From Apoda limacodes (lineage: Eukaryota; Arthropoda; Insecta; Lepidoptera; Limacodidae): a stretch of DNA of 64,000 bases. The notes under the pieces are model-generated. The model had not been told where the DNA came from, searched no databases, and saw only the letters and a list, made by a program, of their open reading frames with translations. Where the stretch lies: assembly GCA_946406115.1 (NCBI GenBank), contig OX291549.1:21847901-21911900 (forward strand), given 5' to 3'. Position 1 is the first letter of the stretch. Every line of letters begins with the position of its first letter. Made by a program: the position numbers and the translations under genes. Shown piece by piece: positions 33,871 to 45,894 of the stretch.

Positions 33871-34684
33871 GCCGACTAGAATAACAGCCAATACGGAAAC
33901 AGGCAATATAACATTTTTACAGATTATATTTTTTACACATAAAGTAGTTAAGGTCCTATAAATCAAAGAGTATACGTACATACTAGTTTAGTGGGAATAC
34001 CAAAAGCTATAAATAACTTGCTTCTGAGCATGCGCTCAGTTAGTGAAAAAGGATTAGTCCAAGAACAACCAAGCAACTGGGAACATAATATGTTCTAAAA
34101 TTATACATTTGTTTATATGTATATGTATATTATAACGACTATCATGACATCGGACATATGTTGTTTGTTATTTGCTGCAGTACATGTAAACTTCAATTAG
34201 TAGTTCGTTAATATAGATAGACATGGCAGTTTACAATGTTCCGTAGACAAACAAAGTACAGGCTGTTCTTAAAATAGCCATGGATTCTAAAACGAGATGT
34301 ACCTGTTTCTCGTCTTCTTTTCAGCACCTCCTTTGGACAGTAGCTATAGATTTATCGGTCTCCATTAAGGTCGCAGCATACTACTGATATTCAGACGCGG
34401 AATTTGGATATTGTTAGTCCTTTGCGATGGACAAAATAAGCAGGAGTAGCGGAAATCGGCATCCTAAATAATTCCTGTAAATTGCAAATCTAATTGGGAT
34501 GATGTCACACTACACATGCAAAATCACGTGAGCTCTATCTATCATTTAACTATTTAACTCCAAGGAATGGACAGACTGACATTGACTAATCAATGAAAAA
34601 AAATATTAAATAAGGGTTTTTCGTTGTTCTGATTTTAATCTTTTTTTACCAACTGCATTATTGTTAAGTTTAGTCAGACAAAGC

Positions 34685-34885
34685 TTATTAATATTTTTTT
34701 TACAACACCGGATCATCTTTGCGCATTGCCGAACCTTTAAAAATCTAATAACTTCTTTCTTGAAGAACCATATACACGGTTTGTGAACGTCTAGAGAATG
34801 CAACGCCAACCGAACCTTCCGCTGTGTTAAGAAGATTTCCGGCATAGATCTACCGCACCACGATAAAGTAAGTGATGTAGCGCAT
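34685..34885 (-). mobile_element. LINE fragment with internal deletion
   Basis: The minus-strand frame 34606-34845 reads RKVRLALHSLDVHKP, the RT N-part motif, fused directly to WFFKKEVIRFLKVRQ, the ORF2 C-terminus. About 1 kb of RT is missing at the fusion. It ends in the 3' UTR piece at 34700-34740. Confidence 0.75.
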
Positions 34886-36126
34886 TCGTCGTTTAAATTC
34901 TGCAGAGTTCAGGAATTTTCTTCCGCTGAGGTACCCAACGGAGTTCTGCGGATATTTGAGCTCAACCCTACAACTTTTTCAAAATTGGATCTGGAAACAC
35001 TCTGTTGGACGCCTACCTAATTATTGGATTCGAAACTTGCAAAGACTAGGTGTCTTTCAAGTTTTTGTACTTAGTTAAACCTTGCGCTGTGCTTTTGCCT
35101 CGGTTGGCATGTTAGGTAATTATGTGTAGTGGTGTGTGTTAGTAGAAGCCAGTTTCATAGCTTTACATTAACTTTCACTTTCGTATTAACGGTTCAGGCT
35201 GGGGCCTATTCCACCATAGTCACCCCGCAATTCTGTAAGTCTGCAATCTTTATTCATCATGACAAATGAGGGGAAAATTGAAGTCTTGGCAACTGATTCT
35301 TACTACAATTTAGGTCTTCAAAATATTGTTAAAACAATAAATTGAAAAATCAAAAAGAAAAAGTTAGCTGCGTAAAAAAATAATTATAAATTAAAACTGA
35401 AAAGAGAAAAATAAGTCCAGAAATGATAAATTCTAATACGGAACATAGCTTCTTTAACAGTTGGGATCCATTATTGGGAAGAGTTGAGCCGGTCTACACG
35501 GTAAAAAAGAATTAGTTGAGCCAAGAGAATATCGTTTCATATATGCACCAACGAATATTTACTTCATCTAAGATATTATTTCTCTTAAATATTTAAAATA
35601 ATATGAAGTTATCACAAGATCAAATTTCATTGAACCAGTAAATAAAACTCTATCAATTTGAAACAATATTTAATTCATTGAAGAAAAATATGCTTCTTTA
35701 TTTGAAACACTTAGTTTTCTTGGGCGTAGAACTTCGTGCTTTATTGCACGGAAGAAATTTCTAGTCCACACAAGAGAATAGTGCTCTTAACTAGACTACA
35801 TCAGCTCTTAAATTAATAACATTATATTTTAGTTTAAAACAAAAAATGTTTCGGTCCAAAATGACATAGTTAACCGTCAAGATTAAATAAAGTTTTTTTA
35901 AAAAGCCCTATATAGAGTCAGTCTACCGCACTGACTTAGTGTGTCTTAGTGGACGTTGTCGAGCTAGTAGTGCCTCTTTTTCTGGAGGCTTGGGCCATAT
36001 AGGCAGTCTACCCGCACTGCTACCCGGACTAAGGTAGCTATTCTCGCCTTTAGCTGATTATACAGCGTTATGTTTAATTATAATTGTTATGACTATTTAA
36101 CGATCCTTCTTAAACATGGAAGAAAA

Positions 36127-36174
36127 GCGGTCACCCATCCAAATACTGACCACGGTCGACGTTGCTTAACTTCG
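36127..36174 (-). ncRNA. 5S rRNA-like fragment (5S-derived SINE or 5S pseudogene)
   Basis: The reverse complement reads GAAGTTAAGCAACGTCG, then GTGGTCAGTATTTGGATGGG and TGACCGC. This corresponds to the internal control region of 5S rRNA (box A, intermediate element, box C). The outer helices of 5S rRNA are not recognisable, so it is not a functional 5S gene. A SINE3-type, 5S-promoted SINE is a reasonable reading. Confidence 0.65.
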
Positions 36175-36231
36175 CTTATCGTTTCTGATAGACGAATGCG
36201 ACTGTTTGCTGGATGCTTGTGGTGCGGCGGC

Positions 36232-36278
36232 AATGAGGAGATCTCCTGCCAGGCGAGGTGTTATGCCTGGGGACCGCC
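36232..36278. repeat. Short repeat shared with 50.79-50.83 kb
   Basis: 'gagatctcctgccaggcgag' followed by 'gtgttatgcctg' recurs inverted at about 50790-50832. It lies just outside the 5S-like block, so it may belong to the same SINE family's body. Confidence 0.55.
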
Positions 36279-37217
36279 GTGGTCCACTTATTATTCTGTT
36301 CGGTTTTCTATATATACTCATCGACAGATGAAACTTTGATAGCGCGATGTAGGACGCGTGACGTCAGCCTTGCTTGTAGCGGTATGATATGATCCGCTAC
36401 AAGCTTTACAATTCTCAGAAAATAATTAACTGTAGGTTTCTCGCATAAACTGATACTAATTTGACGCACAAAACCCTACAATAAACAATTATTTAAAATT
36501 AAAAGCCAACACGAAATCCTATGAAGGACAGTGATGAGATTCATTCAATTTTGAAAATGCAAGTATTTACTTAAACGAAAAGAAAATTCGTTCTAAGGGA
36601 TACTAGTTGATTAATTTCAACGAAAATGTTTAATATTTTAAAGCAGGTATTTTATTTGTTTCGACTAAAACAATAGTTTTAGCATAAAATATTAGATTTT
36701 GAGTCAAGAATCTAACAAATTCTGTTAAAATTATTATTTTCTCTAATTCAAAACAATATTATCTTAACTGAACATTTCACTGGCTTTGATTTAAGATATA
36801 ATTATTTTCATCGAAAAATATAGTTTTTAATAAGTGACGTCGCAGATTTAAGAAAACCATGATTTTGGCGCAAAATAAATTATATTAAAGCAAAATAATT
36901 TTTTTTTTCAAACGAAGAAAAATAAAATGTTGCATATAAAAATGTATTTATTTTATACAAGAACATTAACTGTCTTAGGGTAATTAATTTAAGTTTGGTT
37001 GATCTAAAACGAACATTTATTTGGTTAAAAAAAAATTTGTTCATACGAAAAGAAGTTTATCAATTTCGATTGATAAAATGATTTTTTTTCTGGGAAATAA
37101 TATTGCCTTCTGTGAACAAAATATGTCCAAAATAGTTGGATTTCTTGACTGAATGCAAATTACTTTGGTGGAATAGAACTTGGAAACTCTTTTTTTTCCG
37201 TGTAGATTTTTAATTCC

Positions 37218-37665
37218 GACTAGGGTTGTCAGATGTTAAAAACGAAAAGCCGGACAGACCAGTCAGTTTAGCCGGAAATTTGTGTAAAAAGGCCGGGCAT
37301 CTTTATTTTTTTAGTCTATACTAAGACCAGTTACTTAATTTTTTTTTTGTTTTTTTTATCATTTAATAAAAAATCTTCTTAAATTCTAATAGAAGAACAA
37401 AAAATTCTTCTTTATAATTATTCATTCAATATTCATTACAATATTCAGGGCGCGGGGAGGACAGTGCTAATCCGCTCGCTTGCGCTAGTGATACAAGGTG
37501 AGACGAGCGGAGCGGAAACCAATATATGACAAATGTAAAACAAAATAACAAATTCAAAAAGCCTAACAAAATTCGGATAGGTCGGACACCGTCTTATTTG
37601 GCCTCACACGCAACCAAAAAGCCTGACTGTGTCCGGCTCTATCCGGACACCTAGCAACCTTAGTC
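37218..37665. mobile_element. ~450-bp MITE-like element
   Basis: Left GACTAGGGTTGTCAGATG and right (reverse complement) GACTAAGGTTGCTAGGTG are imperfect inverted ends. Inside, CCGGACAG-type motifs repeat in inverted order (GCCGGACAG near 37249, GTCCGG near 37631). Non-coding. Sits between the 1.7-kb element and the right arm of the outer element. Confidence 0.6.
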
Positions 37666-38256
37666 CCGAGTGTTAAAGTAGCTATGTTCCGCATTAGAAT
37701 TTATCATTTCTGGACTTATTTTCTCTTTTCAGTTTGTTAATTTATATATTTATAATTTATATATAATAGTTATTTTTTTACGCAGTTGTGTTTTCTGATT
37801 TTTTTTATTTTTTATCTTTATTTGACACTTTTTAGTCAGAATTATACGACAGTAAATATCGCAATCTTGTTTTATTTATTGAAGGAGTTAATACTGTGGA
37901 GATTATTAAGTAGCATACATACATAAGCTGATAAACACATTACCATTCCTTTGCATCGCGCAGTTGGGTAAAAAGCTGATTGAAAAGTGGGTTTTGCGGC
38001 GTTAGTTTGCGGAGAGCTTCGTAGAAAAGGCTCTTGGCATTACTCCCAACTGCCTTACACCTACTCTATAAACAACTGAGGTGCTAAACATTACTAAAAG
38101 ATATGTGAAGGTTTAGTGCATTAATAAATTGTCAATAATTTAAATTGACGACAAGGTGAAAATGTCAAACGACTATGAGTGAAGAATTTCACCATCGAAA
38201 ACGAGTTTAAGCACGAGGTAAGCTTAGAGGCGGATTAAGGGCCCTCTTACACCCCA

Positions 38257-38510
38257 CTAGCGCCGCCATTAGATATCCTCAATTTTCTCTTCGTAGTTGT
38301 AGTTAATGATATCTGTAAGTTGTAGTTGGCATTTCTGCTAAAAATGGCCACTTTTAGCAAAAATGCCAACTACAACTCACAGAGATTAATTAGAAACTAT
38401 ATAAAACCTTCTAAAAATAGCTTATGACTAGCTTTATATTTGCGAAATTTGGATTTAAGAAATTCGTTTTCTACGAAGAGAAAATCGAGGGTATCTAATG
38501 GCGGCGCTAG
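38257..38510. mobile_element. 254-bp MITE with 40-bp inverted ends and central hairpin
   Basis: 38257-38296 and 38471-38510 are inverted repeats, 38 of 40 identical (CTAGCGCCGCCATTAGATA...). The centre holds a second palindrome, 38319-38376, with 29-bp arms (27 of 29), containing GTTGTAGTTGGCATTT. Pairing may extend outward to about 38240 and 38530. Related to 15302-16260. Confidence 0.85.
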
Positions 38511-38659
38511 TTAGCTGTTATATGCGCCTTAAATGTCGAAAGCGTTCTGGGTAAGTACCTTATCGGCACCCCTTAGCGGCCATCAATAAAAATTATAACT
38601 AGTACCTGCAGTGTTGATAATGATGCCCAGATGTCGTAAAGACACTGGCGTTTGCTTGT

Positions 38660-38820
38660 AAGCTAACCTCCACCGGGCTTTTGGGGCGAGACTCTGAAGG
38701 AGTTTCAGCCTATATAGCGTCCAACGCTCAAGGGTTTGGGTTGTCGCTCTTGGGGTCGTTCCTTCAACCTGCGGGAGCCTCGAACCCGAAGGTGAGTCAG
38801 CGCCAGGAGGGCAGTTGAAA
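38660..38820. repeat. GC-rich repeat, second copy of 3110-3335
   Basis: Shares 'gggcgagactct', 'gggttgtcgctct' and 'cgaacccgaaggtgagtcag' with the copy upstream of GLOD4, with one internal deletion. The minus-strand frame 38583-38912 over it is coincidental. Confidence 0.7.
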
Positions 38821-39439
38821 AAGTTTAAAAATAGAGTTAGACCGTATAGAATTAATTTAAAAGTATCGCTTCGTAATGTAGAACAATTAGAAATAGAAGT
38901 AGATAAATTCATTCATGATATGCAATAATCTACATGGAATGAACTCCGTCTATGAAATGAAAATTAAAAGGATATGATTACTCCAAAGAAATGAGATAAG
39001 TAGGTTCTATGTATATGATTGCCAAAAGAACTAAATGGAAATCTTAAATGTTCAGAAACTTTACCACCATTGCAATACTGAGTTTTTAATTATTTTTTTC
39101 ACGCACCCCATCATGTGGGGTATCGTTGGATAGGCCTTTAAAAATTCATTTAAGATAAAAACCTTAAAATATTATATAATATATTTTTATAAAATTGTTT
39201 TAAAAAAGAAAGGTCCATAAGTTTTTTAGATATTTTACGCAGACGAAGTCGCGGGAATAAGTCAGTTATTTATCAGCTATTTGTATATTTCGTTATTTAT
39301 TTATATTTAGTTATTTGTTCAAAACCATTTTTAGTTAATATTTCCGCACTAATAATATTGTCTACCTGAAAGTTTGAAATTGATCACTGTGAGAAGCCCG
39401 GGTAATTTTAAATGTACGATATCTTCTAATATTATATAT

Positions 39440-39620
39440 GTACTAGCTGACTGGGCAGACGTTGTGCTACATGATACCAACTGCAGCGCCATCTGCGGGG
39501 CTGATTTGTGAATCTAAACCATCCGGGGCGACAGCCAGACGCATACATAAAAATCATTCAAATCGGTCCAGCCTTTTAGGAGGAGTACAGTGACATACAT
39601 ACGTACAGTAGAATTATATG
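39440..39620 (+). repeat. Interspersed repeat of the 'ctagctgac...cagacgttgt' type
   Basis: It starts ACTAGCTGACTGGGCAGACG and ends 'ccttttaggaggagtacagt' plus a short AT tail. Both halves are characteristic of a very common lepidopteran short repeat. Non-coding. Flanking sequence 38.83-39.44 and 39.62-40.72 kb shows nothing further that I can assign. Confidence 0.65.
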
Positions 39621-40726
39621 TACAAAGAAGATATATTACGAAATTATAACCTACAAAAATATCAATTGCTAAATATGGTTATTGTGGGTTTTTGCCATCG
39701 CGGACTTTTTTGTAGATGTTTTTAAGATACACAATCCAGCACATCTTTTTGATATATCTAGTAAAGTTTAGTCAGCGTTAGCAAAAAAGTGCACAAAATC
39801 CTATGTGTTTAATAATCATTAAACTTTTGATTTTTCTGTAAATGTATGTAAATGCAGGTATAGGTATACCTATAAACTACCCGGCAGAAATTATTTGAAT
39901 AATAGTGAAAAAAAACAGCATCAAAATCCGTTGCGTACCTAATTTAAAAGATGTAAGCGTACATAGGGACAGAATGCAGGAAACGACTTTGTTTTATACT
40001 AAGGTATTCTACATAAGTACGTATGTATAGATCAGGCGTTATAGAAATAATCAAAAAGGCAGAGCAAGCTGCGAAAGCTCTACGTCTCTAGAATCTTTTT
40101 ATATTGTAATATATATACTTATAAGTAGGTGATAGGTACTTACTGACACAATTATTTTTTTGTTATTCTTCATAAATTATGCGCACGCGCCCCTTTGCAT
40201 CCTCGCGCTCTAGGCACGTGCCTAGTTTGCCTAGTCTTGCTAATAATCTGTCAAAAGGGTTATCCTTCCAAAATTGCGTAAACTAAGCAAGTTTTTTACC
40301 GTTTTTTCCTGTTAAATATGACATTTACAAAATGAAAAGAAATGCGTAGTAATCTACAAGCTATACCTACTTAAATCCTTTTTAATTAACAGAAACCAGG
40401 AAAAAACCGCTAGACCCATCCCTGTTTTTTCCAGTTTAATATTTTATTACTTTTATAATTTTTATTCAAAACACTATTTGCCTACCTTTAAGAGCAATGA
40501 GGTATAATTTTTTTTTTTTTGTATTTTTTATAAATAAACAAAGCAGTGTATCCGGGTCGCGATGTTTATGTGCAGGGTACGGCTCATAGAAATGGGATCT
40601 GAAGGTTGTAGACGAGTGGACAAGCCTCAAGTAATTATAAGCCTGTATAGCCGGTAGAGACAAAAGACATACTTATAGGTTTCAGCCCTGCACTCATGAA
40701 TTTCGTAGCCTTATACAATTATTATA

Positions 40727-41036
40727 AGAAGTACCTGGAGGACCGAGCTTCGCTCGTTTTTTTTTAACAACGCCATCTATTGTCAAGTAGCTTTAGTGTT
40801 GCTGTGTCGGTAAAAATAATAGTATTACTACTCGCCAATACATGTCAGGAAGTAACTAAAAACACGGATAAAACTACGTTTCCTAAAAATGAAACCTAGC
40901 TAGATCGATTTATCGCCCCCGAAACCCGTTGCATACAAAATTTCATGAAATTCGTCGGAGCCGTTTATATATATATATAGCCGTGCATATATAATATATA
41001 CATATATACAAGAATTGCTCGTTTAAAGGTATTAGA
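40727..41036 (+). repeat. Interspersed repeat R1, copy 2
   Basis: Collinear with 13210-13516; it retains AACAACGCCATCTATTGTC and the terminal 'caagaattgctcgtttaaag'. A (TA)n stretch lies before the terminal block. Confidence 0.85.
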
Positions 41037-41039
41037 TAT

Positions 41040-41850
41040 ATACAAGAAATGCTTATTGAAAGGTATTAGATTAAACAGCCATGTAAATTGGACGCACAGA
41101 AAATGGATTCCGTTATATGAAAACTAAGTTTATTTAAGTATAACTGTAATTAAATCTTCACTTAGAAGGCAATCGATTTTATTAAAGTGCCTGATAAATA
41201 ATATACGCAAACAAAGACCTTTGTTGATTATATAGTGTAGTAGACTTGTATAGGATCTCACGGATATAATATAATTAAATCGAAACTAGCCCCAAAAAAT
41301 TTTTCTTAATAGTGGTTCATTTTGTGACCTAGTTCAAGGCTAGGTAGGGCCTGGCCGGATGACACGGATAAATGGCCTGTGTAACCTAGGTCACAGGCTC
41401 ACAGCTAGCCCAAAGAATCGAGCGGTGTAAGTAGGTTAAAGAGACGTAAAAATCTGAGCAGCAAGAAACGTTAAGAAGTTTTTCACACTGATGTGAAGTT
41501 GTGAAAATGTGCAGTTTTTTTGACCTCCAAACGCGGAAATTGTCTAAGTAGAAAAGGTTACAATTTAGTTGTAAGGAGTCAGATTTAAAAAAAAACTATT
41601 TTTATAATAAACATTATGTAATTTAAGTATAATAAAATGAAAAACAATCAGCCGAAATAAATGTTTTAGTGTTGAAAACTGGTGCAGTTAATCATTGAGG
41701 TGTTCTCATGTACTATAAGTCCTCAAGGGTGGGGTTTGAACCGGCAAGGGCGAGGGGGAGGGTTTTTTTTAATATATTTGTTTATATCTCGGTAACAATA
41801 TACTTACATAATTACTTTTTTTTACATGCTACAATTAAAATTGTTGTCTA
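41040..41850. other. No gene seen
   Basis: AT-rich sequence. 41720-41755 contains 'ggggtttgaaccggcaaggg', resembling an inverted SINE B box, but it is isolated. Confidence 0.3.
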
Positions 41851-41857
41851 TGTACCT

Positions 41858-42300
41858 TACAATTTATAACACACTTCACTTGCATGACACCAGCCTCAAA
41901 CGGTAGTTCAGATCAGATTTTTGGCAATAAGTAATAATTTTTACCTTTCTGAAGCCGGTTGCTTTTTTTTTTATTGTTAATAAGTTGTTATTTTTTCCTT
42001 CTGAGTGACGAATTGATTTTTTTTTCTCGTACACTATAAACATCCATACTTAAAACAAAATTTTATACATTCAACATATAGGTGCGTTTCATTAACATCA
42101 ATTATTTTTTTTTCTCCAAAAGTTTTAGTTTTAATTCAACTTCATTAATATGGGACCACCTCAGGAACTTACTTTTTCAAATAACAAAAAAAAATTTTTG
42201 AAATCGGTTCACAATTGACGGAGAAATCCGTGGACAAACATAAACAAATAAATATACCCGTCAAACATAGAACCTCCTCTTTTTTTGAAGTAGGTTAAAA
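41858..42300 (+). repeat. ~430-bp repeat R3, copy 1
   Basis: Shares with 45.99-46.41 kb the start 'ttcagatcagatttttggca', the middle 'caattattttttt..tctccaaaag', and the end AGAACCTCCTC followed by TTTTTTTGAAGTAGGTTAAA. The end motif also stands alone at about 49150. It behaves as an interspersed element; class unresolved. Confidence 0.75.
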
Positions 42301-42400
42301 ACAGATTACGGACAGTAACTGATGATAAGCAGTCACTGTATAGACTATGGACGCATGCTACACCAGGGGCATTCTTCACGCATTGGTGACCCTTTTTTAA
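42300..42400 (-). mobile_element. Jockey/CR1-like LINE 3' UTR remnant
   Basis: 'agactatggacgcatgctac', 'accaggggcattcttcacgc' and 'attggtgaccctttttt' follow the family 3' UTR in minus orientation. Short and old. Confidence 0.65.
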
Positions 42401-43180
42401 ATATATTATAGTTATTTGTATAGTATAGTTTCAGTTATGTAGAGTCGTTAGTGATCGCCTTCTTTGTTATCATCATCGTCTTCGGTTTTATCAAAATTGT
42501 CAAGCCAAGAGTAAAGAGCTAGCCTTAACCTTTTCTTCCCAAGAACTGCAAAACTTTCACTTTTTCTGGTTCTTTCACTACCTTAGTTTTAGCCACAGAC
42601 TATATAATACTGTAGGTACTAGTATGGAGCTGGGTTTCACCGGTTAGAATACAACCTTAGGCAAAGTAGTTAAAAGTAGTAAGTACCTATGTTTCGTCAA
42701 GCTATTACAAAGATATGTTTGTTCTCCACAATATAAATGTTTTCTGTGGAGTTAACAGTACCGGATACTCTTGTTAAGTGGTCCATGAAAATATTCCTTA
42801 ATCCGTTGTGGAAGGAAACATTTTACAACATTTCACTCCCGAATTCGCCACTATTCTTTATTTGGTGATCTGGGTGTACCTACTGGTGTAAAACTGCTCA
42901 CAATGACTGCGTTGCTGGCAGCACTGATGATGGCCGAAAGCGCAGCGTCCTTCGGTCTTCGCCTTTGTTCCAGCTTGTCCATCAAGGGTTGCAATGATAA
43001 CTAAGCTTGAAGGCCGAGAAAGAAACTAAGCTAACCTAAGCTCAGGCATTGCTTATAAAGGCTTTGATAGTGCTTTATACGAACTATGCGAGCAATTAAA
43101 ATAAAAACAGCTTATAGAAGGTCGTCTTTGCCCAAAGAGAGTTTTCAAAATAATGATTACATTACAAGCATTTTTGAGTA
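42400..43180. other. No gene seen
   Basis: No frame or repeat that I can support. Confidence 0.3.
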
Positions 43181-43354
43181 AAATCTTTTTGCACCTGACT
43201 ATTATTAAATCAAAACTCGAGAATAGGTAACCGATTTTCAAAGGAAATTGCTTGTAGCTAAACCTCAACAGCAATGAAATTTCATACAACGTTGCTAGCA
43301 CCTATAAAACAAAACTCAACAATAATAGATTTTTATAGGTAATTGCAGGCGCCT

Positions 43355-43775
43355 AAAACTCACGAGCAATGATTTTTTATAAAACTTTGCCGGCTTCGAC
43401 CTTTTACTAGCGCGGAAAATTACTGGCAGCTAAAACTCACAAGCAATTAATTTTCATACAACTTTGCCGGCTTTCACCTTTTACTAGCGCGGAAAATTAC
43501 TGGCAGCTAAAACTCACAAGCAATTAATTTTCATACAACTTTGCCGGCTTTCACCTTTTACTAGCGCGGAATATTACTGGCAGCTAAAACTCACAAGCAA
43601 TTAATTTTCATACAACTTTGCCGGCCTTCACCTTTTACTAGCGCGGAAAATTACTGGCAGCTAAAACTCACAAGCAATTAATATTCATACAACTTTGCCG
43701 GCTTTCACCTTTCACTAGCGCGGAAAATTACTGGCAGCTAAAACTCACAAGCAATTAATTTTCATACAACTTTGT
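43355..43775. repeat. 77-bp satellite, about 5.5 units
   Basis: Units start at 43355, 43432, 43509, 43586, 43663 and 43740 (partial). The consensus contains AAAACTCACAAGCAATTAAT, 'catacaactttgccggcttt' and GCGCGGAAAATTACTGGCAG. The first unit is more diverged, and weaker copies extend left to about 43250 (GCTAAACCTCAACAGCAATG), so the array has decayed at its left edge. No open frame continues through it. Confidence 0.95.
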
Positions 43776-44189
43776 GGGCTACGAGTAGTTGGGAGGTCGA
43801 CTGTGCTCATAGAAGATTGTCAAACTAATGATAACATTAAAAGCGTTTTTAAGAAAATACAATAATTTAATCTCAATTTTTATTTGAACTTATAATGTAG
43901 AAAACATAAAATAGAATAGGTTAAAGATTTGCGAGGCAATAAATTCACCTTGAAAATTTTCAGAGCTATCCAGTCGGGGTGCCTCTCGTTTGTGCGCTTC
44001 ATCGGCCCCTTATCTCACTTATCTAAAGGTTTTTAAGCCTCCGAAATTCCCTCGTAAGTCTAAAATTTGTGACTCGAATAAAGATTTTAGCGGTCGAATG
44101 TTATCTCTGCTATCAGAAGATAGGTACTGCGTCGTCCATGTCTCTAGTACTCTCTAAACAATAGCAAACTGTCGAACACAATACACGTC

Positions 44190-44368
44190 CCTCACTCTCG
44201 TGCAGTGACACAAATACGCACAAAAATATTTACGTTTTGTTTACGTGCGATATTAACATGATGGAAGTGTAAACGTAAACAAATACATAAATATGCGTGC
44301 ACAAAACACGTGTGCCGAGTGGGTGGAATCGGAAGTGAGTGTGTTAATATAAATCAAGCGTATGCAAG
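44190..44368 (+). promoter_or_regulatory. Candidate promoter and untranslated first exon
   Basis: Repeat-free sequence with an Inr-like TGCAGTGACA near 44202, an E-box-like AACACGTGTG near 44307, and a strong splice donor GCAAG|GTGAGTAATG at 44369. If spliced to the acceptor at 49671 it forms a six-codon upstream ORF (ATGCAAG + ATTGTAGAAA) whose stop overlaps the next ATG. This rests on splice-site quality and position only. Confidence 0.35.
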
Positions 44369-44369
44369 G

Positions 44370-45890
44370 TGAGTAATGTTTTTGTCATAAATTACTTTTC
44401 TACTGGCAGGTAATTTTATAGAATCGTATAGTTTTATTTTTATTTTCTGTTTTGATTCCTTTTTAATATTTTACCTTTGAGTACGTCTGTACTAGCATCC
44501 GTTTCTTACTGATGATTTAAGACTATTACAAAGATTAAGTAATGATTATATTATTGTCGCCAATTTGCAAGTTGTTTCATACCTTATGTTGTTTATTTAC
44601 ATTTAAATATACGGATGACAGTACCAAAATGTACTGTAAGCCGTATATATTAGTCGAATTAAAATATAGATGTTTTTGTAAGCAGTTTGAGTTTGAAACT
44701 GGGTAAAATAAAAGTGTAAGAATAATTTTATAAAACAACAGATTTAAAAACAGAAATGTATATTTAAATATATAAGTCGGGTTGCGGGTCCGCACATTTC
44801 AATACAATTTTTATATGTAGGTAGTAGTTGTGGAGTTATAGCAAATAAATCAGAAAAGGTATTCGTTTCCCTAATACAATTCCAAATTAAATAAAGAATA
44901 ATTAAACTTGATGCAACTTAATTTATATTTTACAGAAAGACTACCTATAGCGGTATTTCTATTTTTAATAGTTTTCGACAAATTACTGTCGAAATTTATA
45001 GGTTGTAGGTGTGGAACCCTGTAACGCAAGTCTGACTCGCACTTGACCGGTTCTTTTAAAGGCCACAAATTCGAATTTTCCCACGGGCCCCTGTATGGAC
45101 TGCCTACCTACTTATAACACACAAAACATCAAATTTAAAGTTGTAAAGTTGATTGTATTTTGAAGATTGCTGCATTTTTTGATTAAAATGTTGTTTTTTA
45201 CAGTATTTTTAATATACCTAAGCACATAAGTGTTTATTTAACTGACTACCATCAACATCGCGTACACTTGACCCCATTAGGGGTGACTAAACGATGGTTT
45301 AGACGATACATCGCGATTCTTCTTATCATGGACTTGAGTCAGTGACTAATACGAGGAATACGCTATAATAGAGCAATATACCTAGAATTTCTTAATTTTG
45401 AACTGTCATGCGCTATAAGTATATACATCTGTACCTATATATAAAAAGAAGAACCCGCTGGGTCTCGAAACTAAGAAAGGATTTTGCAAAAATTTTATAA
45501 GAATTCCGATTTTTTTGGAGGTTCCTTCATTTCAAAAGTCCACACGGACGAAGTCGCGGGTAAATGCTAGTAGTTCTATAAGAAAATCAGAGGAAAAAAC
45601 TTAAGGACTTTATAAGGTGTCGTGGAGGCGGAATAGGACTCCAGAAATGAGGTAAAAGTTTTAAATAACTTTCTCTCAGTTGTAGTTACCTACTTATATT
45701 TTGCAAGTTTGCTTTCAATGCAGTAAATTTCCAAAAAACTAAAAAAAATCACATGAGGTATTATTTAAACAAAGTACCTATGTTTACACGTTTTTAAACA
45801 TCCGCAACAATTATTCTTATATGACGGGAACTGTAAGTTAATAAAAACTTTTTAAAAAGCATAAACAAGGCTTCAAAATGATACAATAAA
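44370..45890. other. AT-rich, one repeat relic, no gene
   Basis: 45430-45580 carries, in minus orientation, the 'gacgaagtcgcgggtaaatg' terminal motif of a common lepidopteran repeat. The rest shows nothing assignable. Confidence 0.35.
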
Positions 45891-45894
45891 AAGA

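Larger units (their letters stand above)
35493..37206. mobile_element. 1.7-kb AT-rich element with TCTACACGG inverted ends
   Basis: Left end TCTACACGGTAAAAAAGA; the reverse complement of the right end is TCTACACGGAAAAAAAAGA. The body is AT-rich and non-coding except for the 5S-like block at 36127-36174. The superfamily is not determined and no clean target duplication was seen. Inserted into the outer inverted-repeat element. Confidence 0.65.
35341..37800. mobile_element. Outer element with long inverted arms, carrying nested elements
   Basis: 35394-35450 and 37680-37735 are inverted copies of each other (about 55 of 57 bases; core AGTCCAGAAATGATAAATTC). Weaker pairing extends outward to about 35341 and 37800 ('gcgtaaaaaaataa' on both sides). 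The interior is occupied by the elements at 35493-37206 and 37218-37665. No transposase frame is visible. Confidence 0.7.

Noticed and set aside
43355..43775. CRISPR-like or coding repeat
   Set aside because: Plain 77-bp head-to-tail satellite with no spacers and no continuous frame.
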